64,000 nucleotides of DNA from an uncultured Bacteroidales bacterium (GTDB lineage: Bacteria; Bacteroidota; Bacteroidia; Bacteroidales; UBA11471): contig CANQAM010000006.1 of the NCBI GenBank assembly GCA_947589325.1, forward strand, positions 40,207-104,206, written 5' to 3'. A program made the position numbers and the translations under genes. Positions 46,034 through 54,703 of the stretch are shown here, in pieces (positions within the stretch are counted from its first letter, which is position 1; the number at the start of each line of letters is the position of its first letter). The notes under the pieces were generated by a model. It was not told the DNA's origin, made no database searches, and saw only the letters and a program-made list of their open reading frames with translations.

Positions 46034-46966
46034 TTACTGAATGGCTCCCTGCATCTGTTCTTTTGCCTTTTCAGCAATTTCGTCGCAAAGTTTTTCGAAC
46101 GGCTGCGTGCCATCGACCCAGTATATCGAAAATCCCCGCCGCTCCATGCCGCGAAACCACGTCATCTGCCGTTTGGCGAACTGGTGAATGGCTGTTTCCA
46201 GCAGGGTAAACATCTCTTGATAACTGTATTTTCCCAACACGTATTCGGTCAGAAATTTGTATTCCAGACCGTAGTAAATCAGGTTCTCGGGCGGAATGCC
46301 CTCGGCAAGCAGACCGCGCACTTCATCGACCATGCCGCCGTCGAGCCGTTTTTTCAGCCGTTCGGTGATGCGCTGCCGGCGCACTTCGCGGTCTATTGCG
46401 ATGCCCGCGATAAAACTTTTCAGCGGTTTGTCCTGTCGGACTTCGGGCGGCAGGCTCCGGTAATACTCCTCTATTTCTATGGCGCGTATGGCGCGTTTGC
46501 ACGTATCGGTGTCGGTCGTGTTGTGCAGCGTTTTGTAGGAGCGCAGCAGCACTTCGAGTTCGGGCAGCGATTTGTCCGCTAACCGTCGGCGCAGCTCCGT
46601 GTTCTCGGGCACCTGCGGCATACTGTACCCTTTCAGCACGGTTTCGATGTAAAGCCCCGTGCCGCCGCAGAGCAGCGGCAGCCTGCCTCGCGAACGTATC
46701 GCGTCGAACGCCGTGTTGAAGTCGCGTTGATATTCGTACAGGTTGTAGCGGTAGCCCGGCTCGCAGATATCTATCAGGTGATACGGAATCGTGCGCCCGT
46801 GCAGCCGGTATTCGTTCAGATCTTTTCCCGTGCCGATGTCCATGCGCCGGTATATCTGGCGCGAATCCGCGCTGATGATTTCCGCACCGAGTTTTTCGGC
46901 GAGCAGCACTGCCAGCGCCGTTTTCCCCGACGCCGTCGGACCCAGTAGCGTTAAAATATCCATCAT
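46034..46966 (-). CDS. miaA: tRNA dimethylallyltransferase MiaA
   Basis: A 310-residue enzyme that adds a dimethylallyl group from DMAPP to N6 of A37 in UNN-decoding tRNAs. The P-loop GPTASGKT lies at 9-16, followed by the signature ISADSRQIYRRMDIGTGK (35-52) and LLCGGTGLYIE (98-108); KRQMTWFRG is near the C-terminus. The length matches the family. ATG at 46966 or at 46963 gives the same protein within one residue. It is divergent from the SusC gene and has its own promoter-like element. Confidence 0.96.
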   Translation of the reverse strand: MMDILTLLGPTASGKTALAVLLAEKLGAEIISADSRQIYRRMDIGTGKDLNEYRLHGRTIPYHLIDICEPGYRYNLYEYQRDFNTAFDAIRSRGRLPLLCGGTGLYIETVLKGYSMPQVPENTELRRRLADKSLPELEVLLRSYKTLHNTTDTDTCKRAIRAIEIEEYYRSLPPEVRQDKPLKSFIAGIAIDREVRRQRITERLKKRLDGGMVDEVRGLLAEGIPPENLIYYGLEYKFLTEYVLGKYSYQEMFTLLETAIHQFAKRQMTWFRGMERRGFSIYWVDGTQPFEKLCDEIAEKAKEQMQGAIQ

Positions 46967-46989
46967 ATTTGCGCTCAGACTGTTTCGTA

Positions 46990-46997
46990 CAAATGTA
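46990..46997 (-). promoter_or_regulatory. Putative -7 element for miaA
   Basis: On the minus strand it reads TACATTTG, an exact TAnnTTTG match. A near -33 box (TTTC) lies 20 bases further upstream, at 47018-47021. Confidence 0.5.
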
Positions 46998-47123
46998 GTC
47001 GAAATTTCGAAAAGAAAGAAATAATATATGCTTTTTATGTTTATATTTGTAGTGAAGCAAATGGATTTGCAACAGTTATAAAAAAAATATTTCGATAATT
47101 ATTTTCTTTTTGCAGATATTTTC

Positions 47124-47131
47124 TAACTTTG
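47124..47131 (+). promoter_or_regulatory. Putative -7 element for the SusC/SusD locus
   Basis: TAACTTTG is an exact TAnnTTTG match and predicts a leader of about 70-80 bases before the SusC start. No clear -33 box. Confidence 0.4.
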
Positions 47132-47218
47132 CACCGGCATGTTGTAAACAAATATCTAAAAAAAATTTGTCCAAGACGCAAATTTTCGTTCGGAAATGCC
47201 ATTATGCAAAGTAGTGCT

Positions 47219-50200
47219 ATGAGAAAATATGCAGGGATAATTTTGATGCTTTTGCTTGCCGTACAACTTTTTGCCCAAGACAGGAAAACTGTTAAAGGTA
47301 AAGTTATCAGCGAGGAAGGTGAAAGTTTGATAGGAGTCACCGTACAGGAGAAAAATCGTACGGGCAGCGCTGTCATTACCGACATCGATGGCCGTTATAC
47401 CATTTCGATTACGCATGGCGAGGCTTCGATGCTTGTCTTTTCCAGCATCGGTTTCGAAACGCAGGAAGTGCTTGTCGGTTCCCGTTCCGAAGTCGATATA
47501 ACCCTCTATCCGAAAAGCACCTATATGGACGAGGTGGTCGTAACGGGTTATCAAAACATCAACCGCAGGGAATTGGCGAGTGCGGTTTCTCAAATAGATA
47601 TGGACGAAATACAGCTGGCCGACAAGTTCTCTATCGACCAGATGTTGGCGGGGCAGGTTGCCGGTATGTCCGTCTTGACAACCAGCGGCGAACCGAGCGC
47701 CACTCCGAAAATCCGCATTCGCGGTACCTCCTCACTCTATGGCAATACGGCCCCGCTTTGGGTGCTCGACGGCATCATTCTCGACGACAACAGCGTGAAT
47801 TGGGACGCGAGCGGCAATCTCGACCCCCTTGCCGACGATGCCCAGTATCTGGTCGGTAATGCCATTGCCGGTGTCAATCCGAGCGATATCGAGAGTATCA
47901 CCGTCCTCAAAGACGCTTCGGCAACAGCTATTTACGGTATTCAGGCTGCCAACGGCGTCATTGTCGTTACCACGAAAAAGGGGCATCGCGGAGCGCCGCG
48001 GATTACCTACAACGGCTCCGTTTCGGTCAATCAGCGCGAAAACTACCGTCGCCTCTATCTCATGGACGCCGGCGAGCGCGTGCAGCTCTCGAAAGATTTG
48101 TTGGCGGGTCGTCTGGCATATACCCGCAACCAGTTCAATCTCGGCTACGAGATGTTGAAAATGCAGTATGATTCCAAGATGCTTTCGCGTGCGGAATTCA
48201 ACGATGCCGTCGATGAAATGATTACCCGCAACACCGACTGGTTCGACCTCCTTTTCCGCAATTCCGTTTCACAGAATCATACGCTCGGGCTTTCGGGCGG
48301 AACCTCCACCACCACCTATTACGCCTCGCTCGGTGTTTCCAACACGCCGGGTACCGGCAACGAAAGTCTCGCTCGGCGTTACACCGCCATGCTGAAACTC
48401 AGTTCTTGGGTGCACCCCAGAGTCTATTTCGGATTTTCTTTGAACGGAAACATCTCCCACAACGAGGGCTATCACCCAACATTCAATCCCGATGCCTATG
48501 CGCGCGAAACAGCCCGCACCATACCGGCATACAACGACGACGGCTCTTTCTTTTTTTATAAACCCTACGAATCCTTTTCCAGTACTTTATTGAGCGGCTC
48601 GTACCGTTTCAATGCCCTGCATGAAGCCGAAGCTACCGGAAACGAATCCGATATAGGCTCCATTACCGGACTCTTCAATTTCGTCTGGAAAATTTACGAC
48701 GGGCTGCGCTATGAGCTTACGGGCTCCTATGTATATAATGCGGTGAAGACCAACGCATGGGCGAAAGACGATTCCTACTGTGTCAATGAAATAAGCGATT
48801 GGGTTAAAGAAGATTTGGTATTCGGCTCGTCGGCGTGGAACAGCAGTTCTCTGGCACAGGGCGGTCTTATCAGTAAGAGCGAAACGACCAAAACCACCCT
48901 CGACCTACGCAACACACTCTCTTATTCCAAAGACTTCAACGGCCACCTTGTCAGCGCGTTGGGCACTTCGGAATTGCGCAGCGTCATTAGCGACGGATTT
49001 TCCGGCACCTATTACGGCTGGATGCCCGAGCGCGGGCAAATCATTTCGCCGGCATACACCGATTATTATCTGAATGAAATAAAAAACGGTCGTCATACAC
49101 CCTATATCATCGATAATCATGCCAACACGGTTTCGTGGATTTTCTCGGGCATTTATTCCTATAAAGACACCTACACCCTCAATGCCAACGTGCGCATGGA
49201 CGGTTCCAATCAGTTCGGCGAAAACCCCGAATACCGCTTCCTCCCCATTTGGTCGGTGGCTGCAAAGTACGCTTTGACCAACGAACACTTCATGGGTGCT
49301 TGCAAAGACTGGCTCTCCTATCTGGCGGTCAGGGCTTCCTACGGTATACAGGGAAATGTCGATAAAGGCACTTCGCCCGACCTCGTCATGGCAATCGGAA
49401 ACATCAGTTCGCAGACCGGCATGGCATCGTCCACCGTGGCATACTGGCCTAATGCAGACCTGCGCTGGGAAAAGACCACCCAGTACAACGTCGGCCTCGA
49501 TTTTTCCTTTTTCGGCGACCGCATTACCGGTACCGTCGATGTCTATAAAAAAGTGGGCACCGATATGATTATGAACAAAACCATCTCGGCGGTAAACGGA
49601 TACACGATTCGCAAAATCAACGGCGGAAACGTGAACAACAGCGGCTTCGAGCTGGCATTGAAATTCACGCCCGTACAAAATAAAAAGATGCGCTTGGTCA
49701 TCGGCTTCATACATTCCTATAATAAAAACAAACTGATAAAAGCCAACGACGAAACGACCAATACCCTCAACGACAAGATATCGGGTGCCGCCCTGCTTGT
49801 CGGAGAGAGTCTCGGTACCATTTATTCCTATCCTTTTGCCGGTCTCGACCACGATACGGGTCTGCCGCTCTTCTACGATGCTTCCGGTAAGACGGAGGAA
49901 AAATGGGGCAGCCAGACCTACAAAAACTATACCCTCTACGACGACGAAATCGCTTTGGAGAAGTCGGGTGTCCTGACGCCTCCCCATACCGGCGGCATCA
50001 ACCTCGAATACCGCATTCAGAACTGGACGCTGAGAGGTTCGTTCACCTATTCGCTGGGCGCTGTCGGACGCTTGCCCTTCCTTTATGGCGACTACGACTC
50101 CGTGTTCGACCCCGAAAAAAATCTTTCCCGCGAATTGAACGACCGCTGGAAAAAGCCCGGCGACGAGGCCCATACCGATATTCCCGCCTTGTACGACGAC

Positions 50201-50518
50201 CATACCTATGAAAATCTGGGCGTCCGTCCCATGCGGAGCGCTGTCAATACCAAGAGCGGAACGACCATGTACGACTATTCCACCACGCGGGTCTGCTCCA
50301 CCGACAACTTCCGCCTGCGCAGCCTCTCGCTTTCCTACATCTTCGACTCGAAGATGCTGCAGAAAATGCACCTCTCCAATTTCCAGATTTCGGCTCAGGC
50401 AAACAACCTATTCATCATCGCCGACAAACGTTGGCACGGATTCGACCCCGAACAGGGTCCTATGGCAAACTCCTCGATACCCCGTACCTACTCCTTGTCG
50501 GTAACCATCGGTTTTTAA
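47219..50518 (+). CDS. SusC/RagA-family TonB-linked outer-membrane transporter
   Basis: A roughly 1099-residue SusC-type receptor. Signal peptide about 1-19 (LLLAVQLFAQ); N-terminal carboxypeptidase-D-like domain about 25-100 (GKVISEEGESLIGVTVQEK); TonB box-like YMDEVVVTGYQ near 105-115; plug with PKIRIRGTSSLYG and the SusC signature PLWVLDGII; then a 22-strand barrel ending YSLSVTIGF. It imports oligomers captured by the SusD lipoprotein 18 bases downstream. ATG 47219 gives a standard signal; ATG 47204 is an alternative. There is no N-terminal DUF4974/STN extension and no adjacent anti-sigma factor. The substrate is unknown; no glycoside hydrolase lies in the locus. Confidence 0.93.
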   Translation: MRKYAGIILMLLLAVQLFAQDRKTVKGKVISEEGESLIGVTVQEKNRTGSAVITDIDGRYTISITHGEASMLVFSSIGFETQEVLVGSRSEVDITLYPKSTYMDEVVVTGYQNINRRELASAVSQIDMDEIQLADKFSIDQMLAGQVAGMSVLTTSGEPSATPKIRIRGTSSLYGNTAPLWVLDGIILDDNSVNWDASGNLDPLADDAQYLVGNAIAGVNPSDIESITVLKDASATAIYGIQAANGVIVVTTKKGHRGAPRITYNGSVSVNQRENYRRLYLMDAGERVQLSKDLLAGRLAYTRNQFNLGYEMLKMQYDSKMLSRAEFNDAVDEMITRNTDWFDLLFRNSVSQNHTLGLSGGTSTTTYYASLGVSNTPGTGNESLARRYTAMLKLSSWVHPRVYFGFSLNGNISHNEGYHPTFNPDAYARETARTIPAYNDDGSFFFYKPYESFSSTLLSGSYRFNALHEAEATGNESDIGSITGLFNFVWKIYDGLRYELTGSYVYNAVKTNAWAKDDSYCVNEISDWVKEDLVFGSSAWNSSSLAQGGLISKSETTKTTLDLRNTLSYSKDFNGHLVSALGTSELRSVISDGFSGTYYGWMPERGQIISPAYTDYYLNEIKNGRHTPYIIDNHANTVSWIFSGIYSYKDTYTLNANVRMDGSNQFGENPEYRFLPIWSVAAKYALTNEHFMGACKDWLSYLAVRASYGIQGNVDKGTSPDLVMAIGNISSQTGMASSTVAYWPNADLRWEKTTQYNVGLDFSFFGDRITGTVDVYKKVGTDMIMNKTISAVNGYTIRKINGGNVNNSGFELALKFTPVQNKKMRLVIGFIHSYNKNKLIKANDETTNTLNDKISGAALLVGESLGTIYSYPFAGLDHDTGLPLFYDASGKTEEKWGSQTYKNYTLYDDEIALEKSGVLTPPHTGGINLEYRIQNWTLRGSFTYSLGAVGRLPFLYGDYDSVFDPEKNLSRELNDRWKKPGDEAHTDIPALYDDHTYENLGVRPMRSAVNTKSGTTMYDYSTTRVCSTDNFRLRSLSLSYIFDSKMLQKMHLSNFQISAQANNLFIIADKRWHGFDPEQGPMANSSIPRTYSLSVTIGF

Positions 50519-50536
50519 TCGAAAAACAGGAAAAAG

Positions 50537-52075
50537 ATGATACGTAAAACAACGACATATTTCATAGCACTGGCAGCGCTGCTTTGCAGTTGCAGCGATT
50601 TTTTGGAACGTTCCGCGCAGAACTTGGTAATTCCCACCACGTGCAGCGATTACACCGAAATTCTGCAAGGCGAAGGCTATTTCGACGATTTGCTCCAATA
50701 CGGCGTTTGGCTCGATCTCATGACCGACGACATGGAAATGTTCACGCCTATGCAGGATAATGCTTTGCCTTACACTCTGAACCGTTACCGCTACGTCTAT
50801 CAGTGGCGCGACGAATTGGAAATTCCCGATGAAGGATTCGACGACGAGTTGTTCGGCTACCTCTATTCGCAGGTGCTGTTGGCCAATACCTGCCTCGACG
50901 CCCTGCCTCATATCGAAGGCACCGATGAGGAAAAAGACATCTTGCGCGGGCAGGCGCTCTTTCACCGTGCCTATGCCTATCTGCTGCTGGCAAACCTCTA
51001 TGCCGTGCCTTACGATCAGGCGACGCCCGATACCGAGTGCGTGCCCCTGAAAACCGACCCCACTCCCTCGATGCAGCCCTATTACCGCGCCACTTTCGGA
51101 AAGGTGTATGCTTTTATCGAGAATGATATAAAGGAAGGGTTGGCGCTCTTAAAAGGAAAAAATACAGGAAACTACTATTACATCGGATACGACGCCATGC
51201 TTTTCGTCGCCATGCGCGAAGCCCTCTACACCGAAAATTTCGATGCCGCTATCGAATATGCCTCCGAGATACTGAACGACAACGACAAACTTTTCGATAT
51301 TACCGACCGCACCACGGCGGTGGCTCCGGGCGAGGAGGCCTATTCGTCCAAATACGACAACTTCTTTCAGCCTGCCAATCCCGAACTCGTATTCGTCTAC
51401 ACGGGAAATAATAGCATAAGAGATATTAGCAGCTTGATATTGTCGGGAAACTCTTTGGAACAGACTTTTACCGTGTCGCGCACCATCGACAACAATCTGG
51501 TGGACTGCTACGACTACGACACGCTGACCCATGTCGGCGACCACCGCATGCCCTATTGGTTTATCATGCCCCACAGACCGACGAAATACACTTATTATTT
51601 GGAGGGGAATTATTATCCCTTGAAATACAATACATACGACAATCTCTACCGCCATTCGGCTTTTCGTACGGCAGAAGCCTACGTAACCCTTGCCGAAGCC
51701 TATGCCCGCAAAGCCTCGCCCGATTACGGAAAGGCGCTCGACTATGTCAATCGCCTGCGCAAATACCGCTTGGACAGTCAGGCCTATGTCGAGCTGAACC
51801 CAGCTGATTTCGCCTCTTCCGATGCCATTGTGCAATTCATTTGGGACGAGCGGCGCCGCGAGCTCTGTTTCGAGGAGCTCCACCGCTGGATCGACCTGCG
51901 CCGCACCACACGCCCCGAAATCATACACCCTTACGGTAAAACCTCCGGATATTACAAGCTGGAAAAAGACGACGGCGCCTACACCCTGAACTTTCCGAGC
52001 GATGAGCGCCTTATCAATCCCCAGAATGCCAATGCCCGGCCGCTCCGTCAAATGCTGCCTTATGAAAACAACTGA
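50537..52075 (+). CDS. SusD/RagB-family substrate-binding lipoprotein
   Basis: A 512-residue surface lipoprotein with lipobox LLCSCS (about C17-C19). It has the SusD TPR-based fold: DELFGYLYSQVLLANTCLDAL, the GQALFHRAYAYLLLANLYAVPY helix pair, YVTLAEAYARK, and FIWDERRRELCFEELHRWIDLRR, the C-terminal signature. It forms a lid over the SusC channel and captures its ligand. It lies 18 bases after susC and 27 before a Cys-rich lipoprotein. Full length for the family. Confidence 0.93.
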   Translation: MIRKTTTYFIALAALLCSCSDFLERSAQNLVIPTTCSDYTEILQGEGYFDDLLQYGVWLDLMTDDMEMFTPMQDNALPYTLNRYRYVYQWRDELEIPDEGFDDELFGYLYSQVLLANTCLDALPHIEGTDEEKDILRGQALFHRAYAYLLLANLYAVPYDQATPDTECVPLKTDPTPSMQPYYRATFGKVYAFIENDIKEGLALLKGKNTGNYYYIGYDAMLFVAMREALYTENFDAAIEYASEILNDNDKLFDITDRTTAVAPGEEAYSSKYDNFFQPANPELVFVYTGNNSIRDISSLILSGNSLEQTFTVSRTIDNNLVDCYDYDTLTHVGDHRMPYWFIMPHRPTKYTYYLEGNYYPLKYNTYDNLYRHSAFRTAEAYVTLAEAYARKASPDYGKALDYVNRLRKYRLDSQAYVELNPADFASSDAIVQFIWDERRRELCFEELHRWIDLRRTTRPEIIHPYGKTSGYYKLEKDDGAYTLNFPSDERLINPQNANARPLRQMLPYENN

Positions 52076-52102
52076 TAGTAATAACCTTAAAAATTTTATT
52101 GT

Positions 52103-53338
52103 ATGAAAAAAATCTTGCTTTTTGCTCCGCTCTTTGCAGCGGCTGCATGGTTCGCTGCTTGTGACGACACGAACGAAGAACCCCCAATCGACTATGTACA
52201 ACAGGCGACCGAAGCCATCGACACCTTTAACGTGAAGTACGACCTCGAAGCCGTGCTCGATGTCGATACGGCAACCTTCCGTTACGCCTCTCCGGACGGT
52301 TCCATGTTCTGGTATGAGAGACGTATAACGCCCGAAGGCGATACCGTTCCCGATTTTTTGGGGCAGTATTATGTTCAGGCAGATCCCTCTTATGTAGATA
52401 AAGTGTTGAATTTCCTCGAAGACGAAGTATTCCCCGTATTCGGCACCGAATTTATACAGAACTATATGCCGCGTAAAATTTATTTTGCCAGCGAAATGCA
52501 ATATAATCCGTATTATTGTGACTATAATATTGCCCTGAGGTCGCTCTCTTGCGATGTGCATAGTACATTCGAAGGCGGAACCTGCTGCCCCGAATTCATC
52601 ATGTTTTCGCACTGCTGCCCCGATTTCGACAAGATGGATAAAAATTATCTGAAACGCCTCTACGTGTCGCTGATTTGCGAATACATATACTCTTACGCGC
52701 TCAATCAGGAAAACCACCCGCTGAACAACGATAAATTCGCGGAGTTCAAACAGATAGGATACGATTATACGACCGGTACCGATTTCGGTTTTATGCTCTT
52801 TACCATGAATGAAAATTGTACGGGATATTATGACTCCGATGCCAATGAATTTGCTACCGGTTGGTTGAATCTTGAGGAATACTCTGAAAGCGCAGATGAG
52901 TGGAAAAATTTCTCGTTCGGCGGTGAAGAAACTTGGCATATGTGGAATGCATGGATCGGTTGCGAACTGCGTCCGGGACGTGTCGGCTTGGCAGAAATAT
53001 ATTTGAATCCGGGACATAGTGATTCAACCATTACTGCACCTGTTAAGTACACATATTATCGTACTTCTCATGCACAGGCATTGGGCGATTATGTGGCTTT
53101 CATCGTAACCACCACGAAGAGTGAAAAAGAGGCTTTCTGGGCTGAAGTTGAGGCTGCTGTCGCCAATCCCGATAATCTTTTCTACGGATTGGTAGAGTAT
53201 GACGAAGAAACATCTGCTTATGGAACTCTCGGCGAAAAAGTGAAATCCGATTTGCTGCCCGATATGCAAAAACGTATGGAGTTGGCAAAGGAAATATTTG
53301 CCGATTTGGGCATTACCCTCGCCGACAAACCGGAATAA
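52103..53338 (+). CDS. Cysteine-rich lipoprotein of the SusCD locus, possible inactive Mx1-type metallopeptidase
   Basis: A 411-residue lipoprotein with lipobox ending WFAAC (C20). The mature part holds ten further cysteines, several paired (GTCCPEF, SHCCPDF) and others spread (YYCDY, LSCDV, LICEY, NENCT, WIGCE). Position after SusD and general layout recall the putative zinc-binding metallopeptidase lipoproteins (Mx1-like) often found there. At the place where HExxH would be expected the sequence reads LICEYIYSYAL, so the zinc histidines appear absent. It is followed by a hairpin and then a TlpA-type thiol oxidoreductase, which could handle its cysteines. Function unknown; the peptidase relation is inference. 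Confidence 0.75.
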   Translation: MKKILLFAPLFAAAAWFAACDDTNEEPPIDYVQQATEAIDTFNVKYDLEAVLDVDTATFRYASPDGSMFWYERRITPEGDTVPDFLGQYYVQADPSYVDKVLNFLEDEVFPVFGTEFIQNYMPRKIYFASEMQYNPYYCDYNIALRSLSCDVHSTFEGGTCCPEFIMFSHCCPDFDKMDKNYLKRLYVSLICEYIYSYALNQENHPLNNDKFAEFKQIGYDYTTGTDFGFMLFTMNENCTGYYDSDANEFATGWLNLEEYSESADEWKNFSFGGEETWHMWNAWIGCELRPGRVGLAEIYLNPGHSDSTITAPVKYTYYRTSHAQALGDYVAFIVTTTKSEKEAFWAEVEAAVANPDNLFYGLVEYDEETSAYGTLGEKVKSDLLPDMQKRMELAKEIFADLGITLADKPE

Positions 53339-53349
53339 GAAGAGCCGGA

Positions 53350-53383
53350 AAGTTTATGCCGACTGTACGGTCGGTATAAACTT
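53350..53383 (+). promoter_or_regulatory. Stem-loop between the Cys-rich lipoprotein and TlpA genes
   Basis: AAGTTTATGCCGAC (53350-53363) pairs with 53370-53383 with a single G·U. No T-run follows, so it is not a clear intrinsic terminator; an mRNA-stabilising or processing element is more likely. Confidence 0.55.
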
Positions 53384-53422
53384 CCCGGTCGATATATCAT
53401 TATAATCTAAATCTGTAAAATT

Positions 53423-54535
53423 ATGAAAACGAACAAATATCTTCTCTCTGCCTTGACGGTACTGGCGCTTGCATCGTGCTCGCAGCCGCACCAAGTCGAA
53501 GGCACTTGGAAAGAGGGTGTGGGAAAAACCGTCTATCTGCGGCCGGAAGCCGATAAAGGCGCACCGACCGATTCGGTAGTCGTAGCTGCCGACGGCACTT
53601 TTTCGTTCGACAAAGGCGGAGAGATAGGGGCTTATATCCTCACAGCCGATGGTCAGAACAAGGCGCTGCTGCTTTCCGATGTTCCCGTAACCGTAACGAT
53701 TGCTCCCGAAACCCGTCTCGACAAAGACAGCAGTGAATATGTGTCTACGGCTATCGCTGCCGAAGGCGATGAACAGCGGGCATACGAACAGGCTAATGAT
53801 CTTATACTTTCATCTGCCATGATGGATCTCGGCAGTATGTTGATGTTTTCGAAAATATCTTCCGGAGAATTGGATATGAATATCGACTCTGCGGTAATGG
53901 CTCTCGATACGATAAAAGCGGCTATTGCCAAGCAGAGTCTGGTGTTTGTCGATTCCGCCCGCAACAATTACGGCGCAGCCTATTTCATCAAAGACTATAT
54001 GATACGCAAAAACACCTTTGAGGAAGTAAGCGCTGCCTACGAAAATTTGACCGACCGCGTGAAACAGTCGGCTCCGGGTCTGGAAGTGAAAGCCGCTGTC
54101 GATGCCCTTTCGTCGGTATCGATGGGTGGTATCGCCCCCGATGTCGTGCTGCCGACGCCCGACGGTGCGGAACTGGCGCTGTCGAGCCTGCGCGGACACT
54201 ATGTGCTGATCGACTTCTGGGCTTCGTGGTGCGGTCCCTGCCTGCGCGAAGCGCCCAACGTGAAAGCCATCTACGAGAAATATCATGACAAAGGTTTCGA
54301 GGTATACGGAATCTCTCTCGACGAAGATGCCGAGGCATGGAAAGCCGCTATCGAAAAACACGGCCTGAACTGGCACCACGTGTCTTCGCTGAAAGGTTGG
54401 GAATGCCCCGTGGCTGCCCGTTACAACGTAACCGGAATACCCCGTATGTACATACTCGACCCCGACGGTAAAATCATCGCCCAAGACCTGCGCGGCGAAG
54501 AACTTGCCGCATTCGTGGCATCGCTCTACGAATAA
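53423..54535 (+). CDS. TlpA/ResA-like thiol-disulfide oxidoreductase lipoprotein with DUF4369-like N-terminus
   Basis: A 370-residue lipoprotein with lipobox ALASC (C19). Residues 22-100 are a beta-rich DUF4369-type domain; 110-225 are helical; 235-368 are an AhpC/TSA-thioredoxin domain with the redox site WCGPC at 269-273 and the cis-proline loop GIPRMYI. Such proteins reduce or shuffle disulfides in the periplasm and are frequent next to SusCD loci in Bacteroidetes. Its partner may be the Cys-rich lipoprotein encoded just before. It ends at a strong terminator. Confidence 0.92.
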   Translation: MKTNKYLLSALTVLALASCSQPHQVEGTWKEGVGKTVYLRPEADKGAPTDSVVVAADGTFSFDKGGEIGAYILTADGQNKALLLSDVPVTVTIAPETRLDKDSSEYVSTAIAAEGDEQRAYEQANDLILSSAMMDLGSMLMFSKISSGELDMNIDSAVMALDTIKAAIAKQSLVFVDSARNNYGAAYFIKDYMIRKNTFEEVSAAYENLTDRVKQSAPGLEVKAAVDALSSVSMGGIAPDVVLPTPDGAELALSSLRGHYVLIDFWASWCGPCLREAPNVKAIYEKYHDKGFEVYGISLDEDAEAWKAAIEKHGLNWHHVSSLKGWECPVAARYNVTGIPRMYILDPDGKIIAQDLRGEELAAFVASLYE

Positions 54536-54554
54536 TCCGGTTTTTCGATTTCCG

Positions 54555-54615
54555 TTCCGGACTTTGTGCACCTCCCCGCAGCGGGGAGTGTCGCGCGAAG
54601 TCCGGAATTTTTTTT
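54555..54615 (+). terminator. Compound terminator ending the SusCD locus
   Basis: Outer stem TTCCGGACTT (54555-54564) with 54598-54607, inner stem CTCCCC/GGGGAG (54572-54588), followed by a T-run at 54608-54615. Confidence 0.9.
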
Positions 54616-54672
54616 GCCGGCGTTTTTTTTTGAATAAATCGGTATAAAAGAAGCACGTGTCGTTTTTTTTCT

Positions 54673-54680
54673 TATTTTTG
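54673..54680 (+). promoter_or_regulatory. Putative -7 element for the META-nitroreductase gene
   Basis: TATTTTTG is an exact TAnnTTTG match, 24 bases before the ATG at 54704. Confidence 0.45.
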
Positions 54681-54703
54681 TTCGACCCTAAAAACGAAAG
54701 AGT

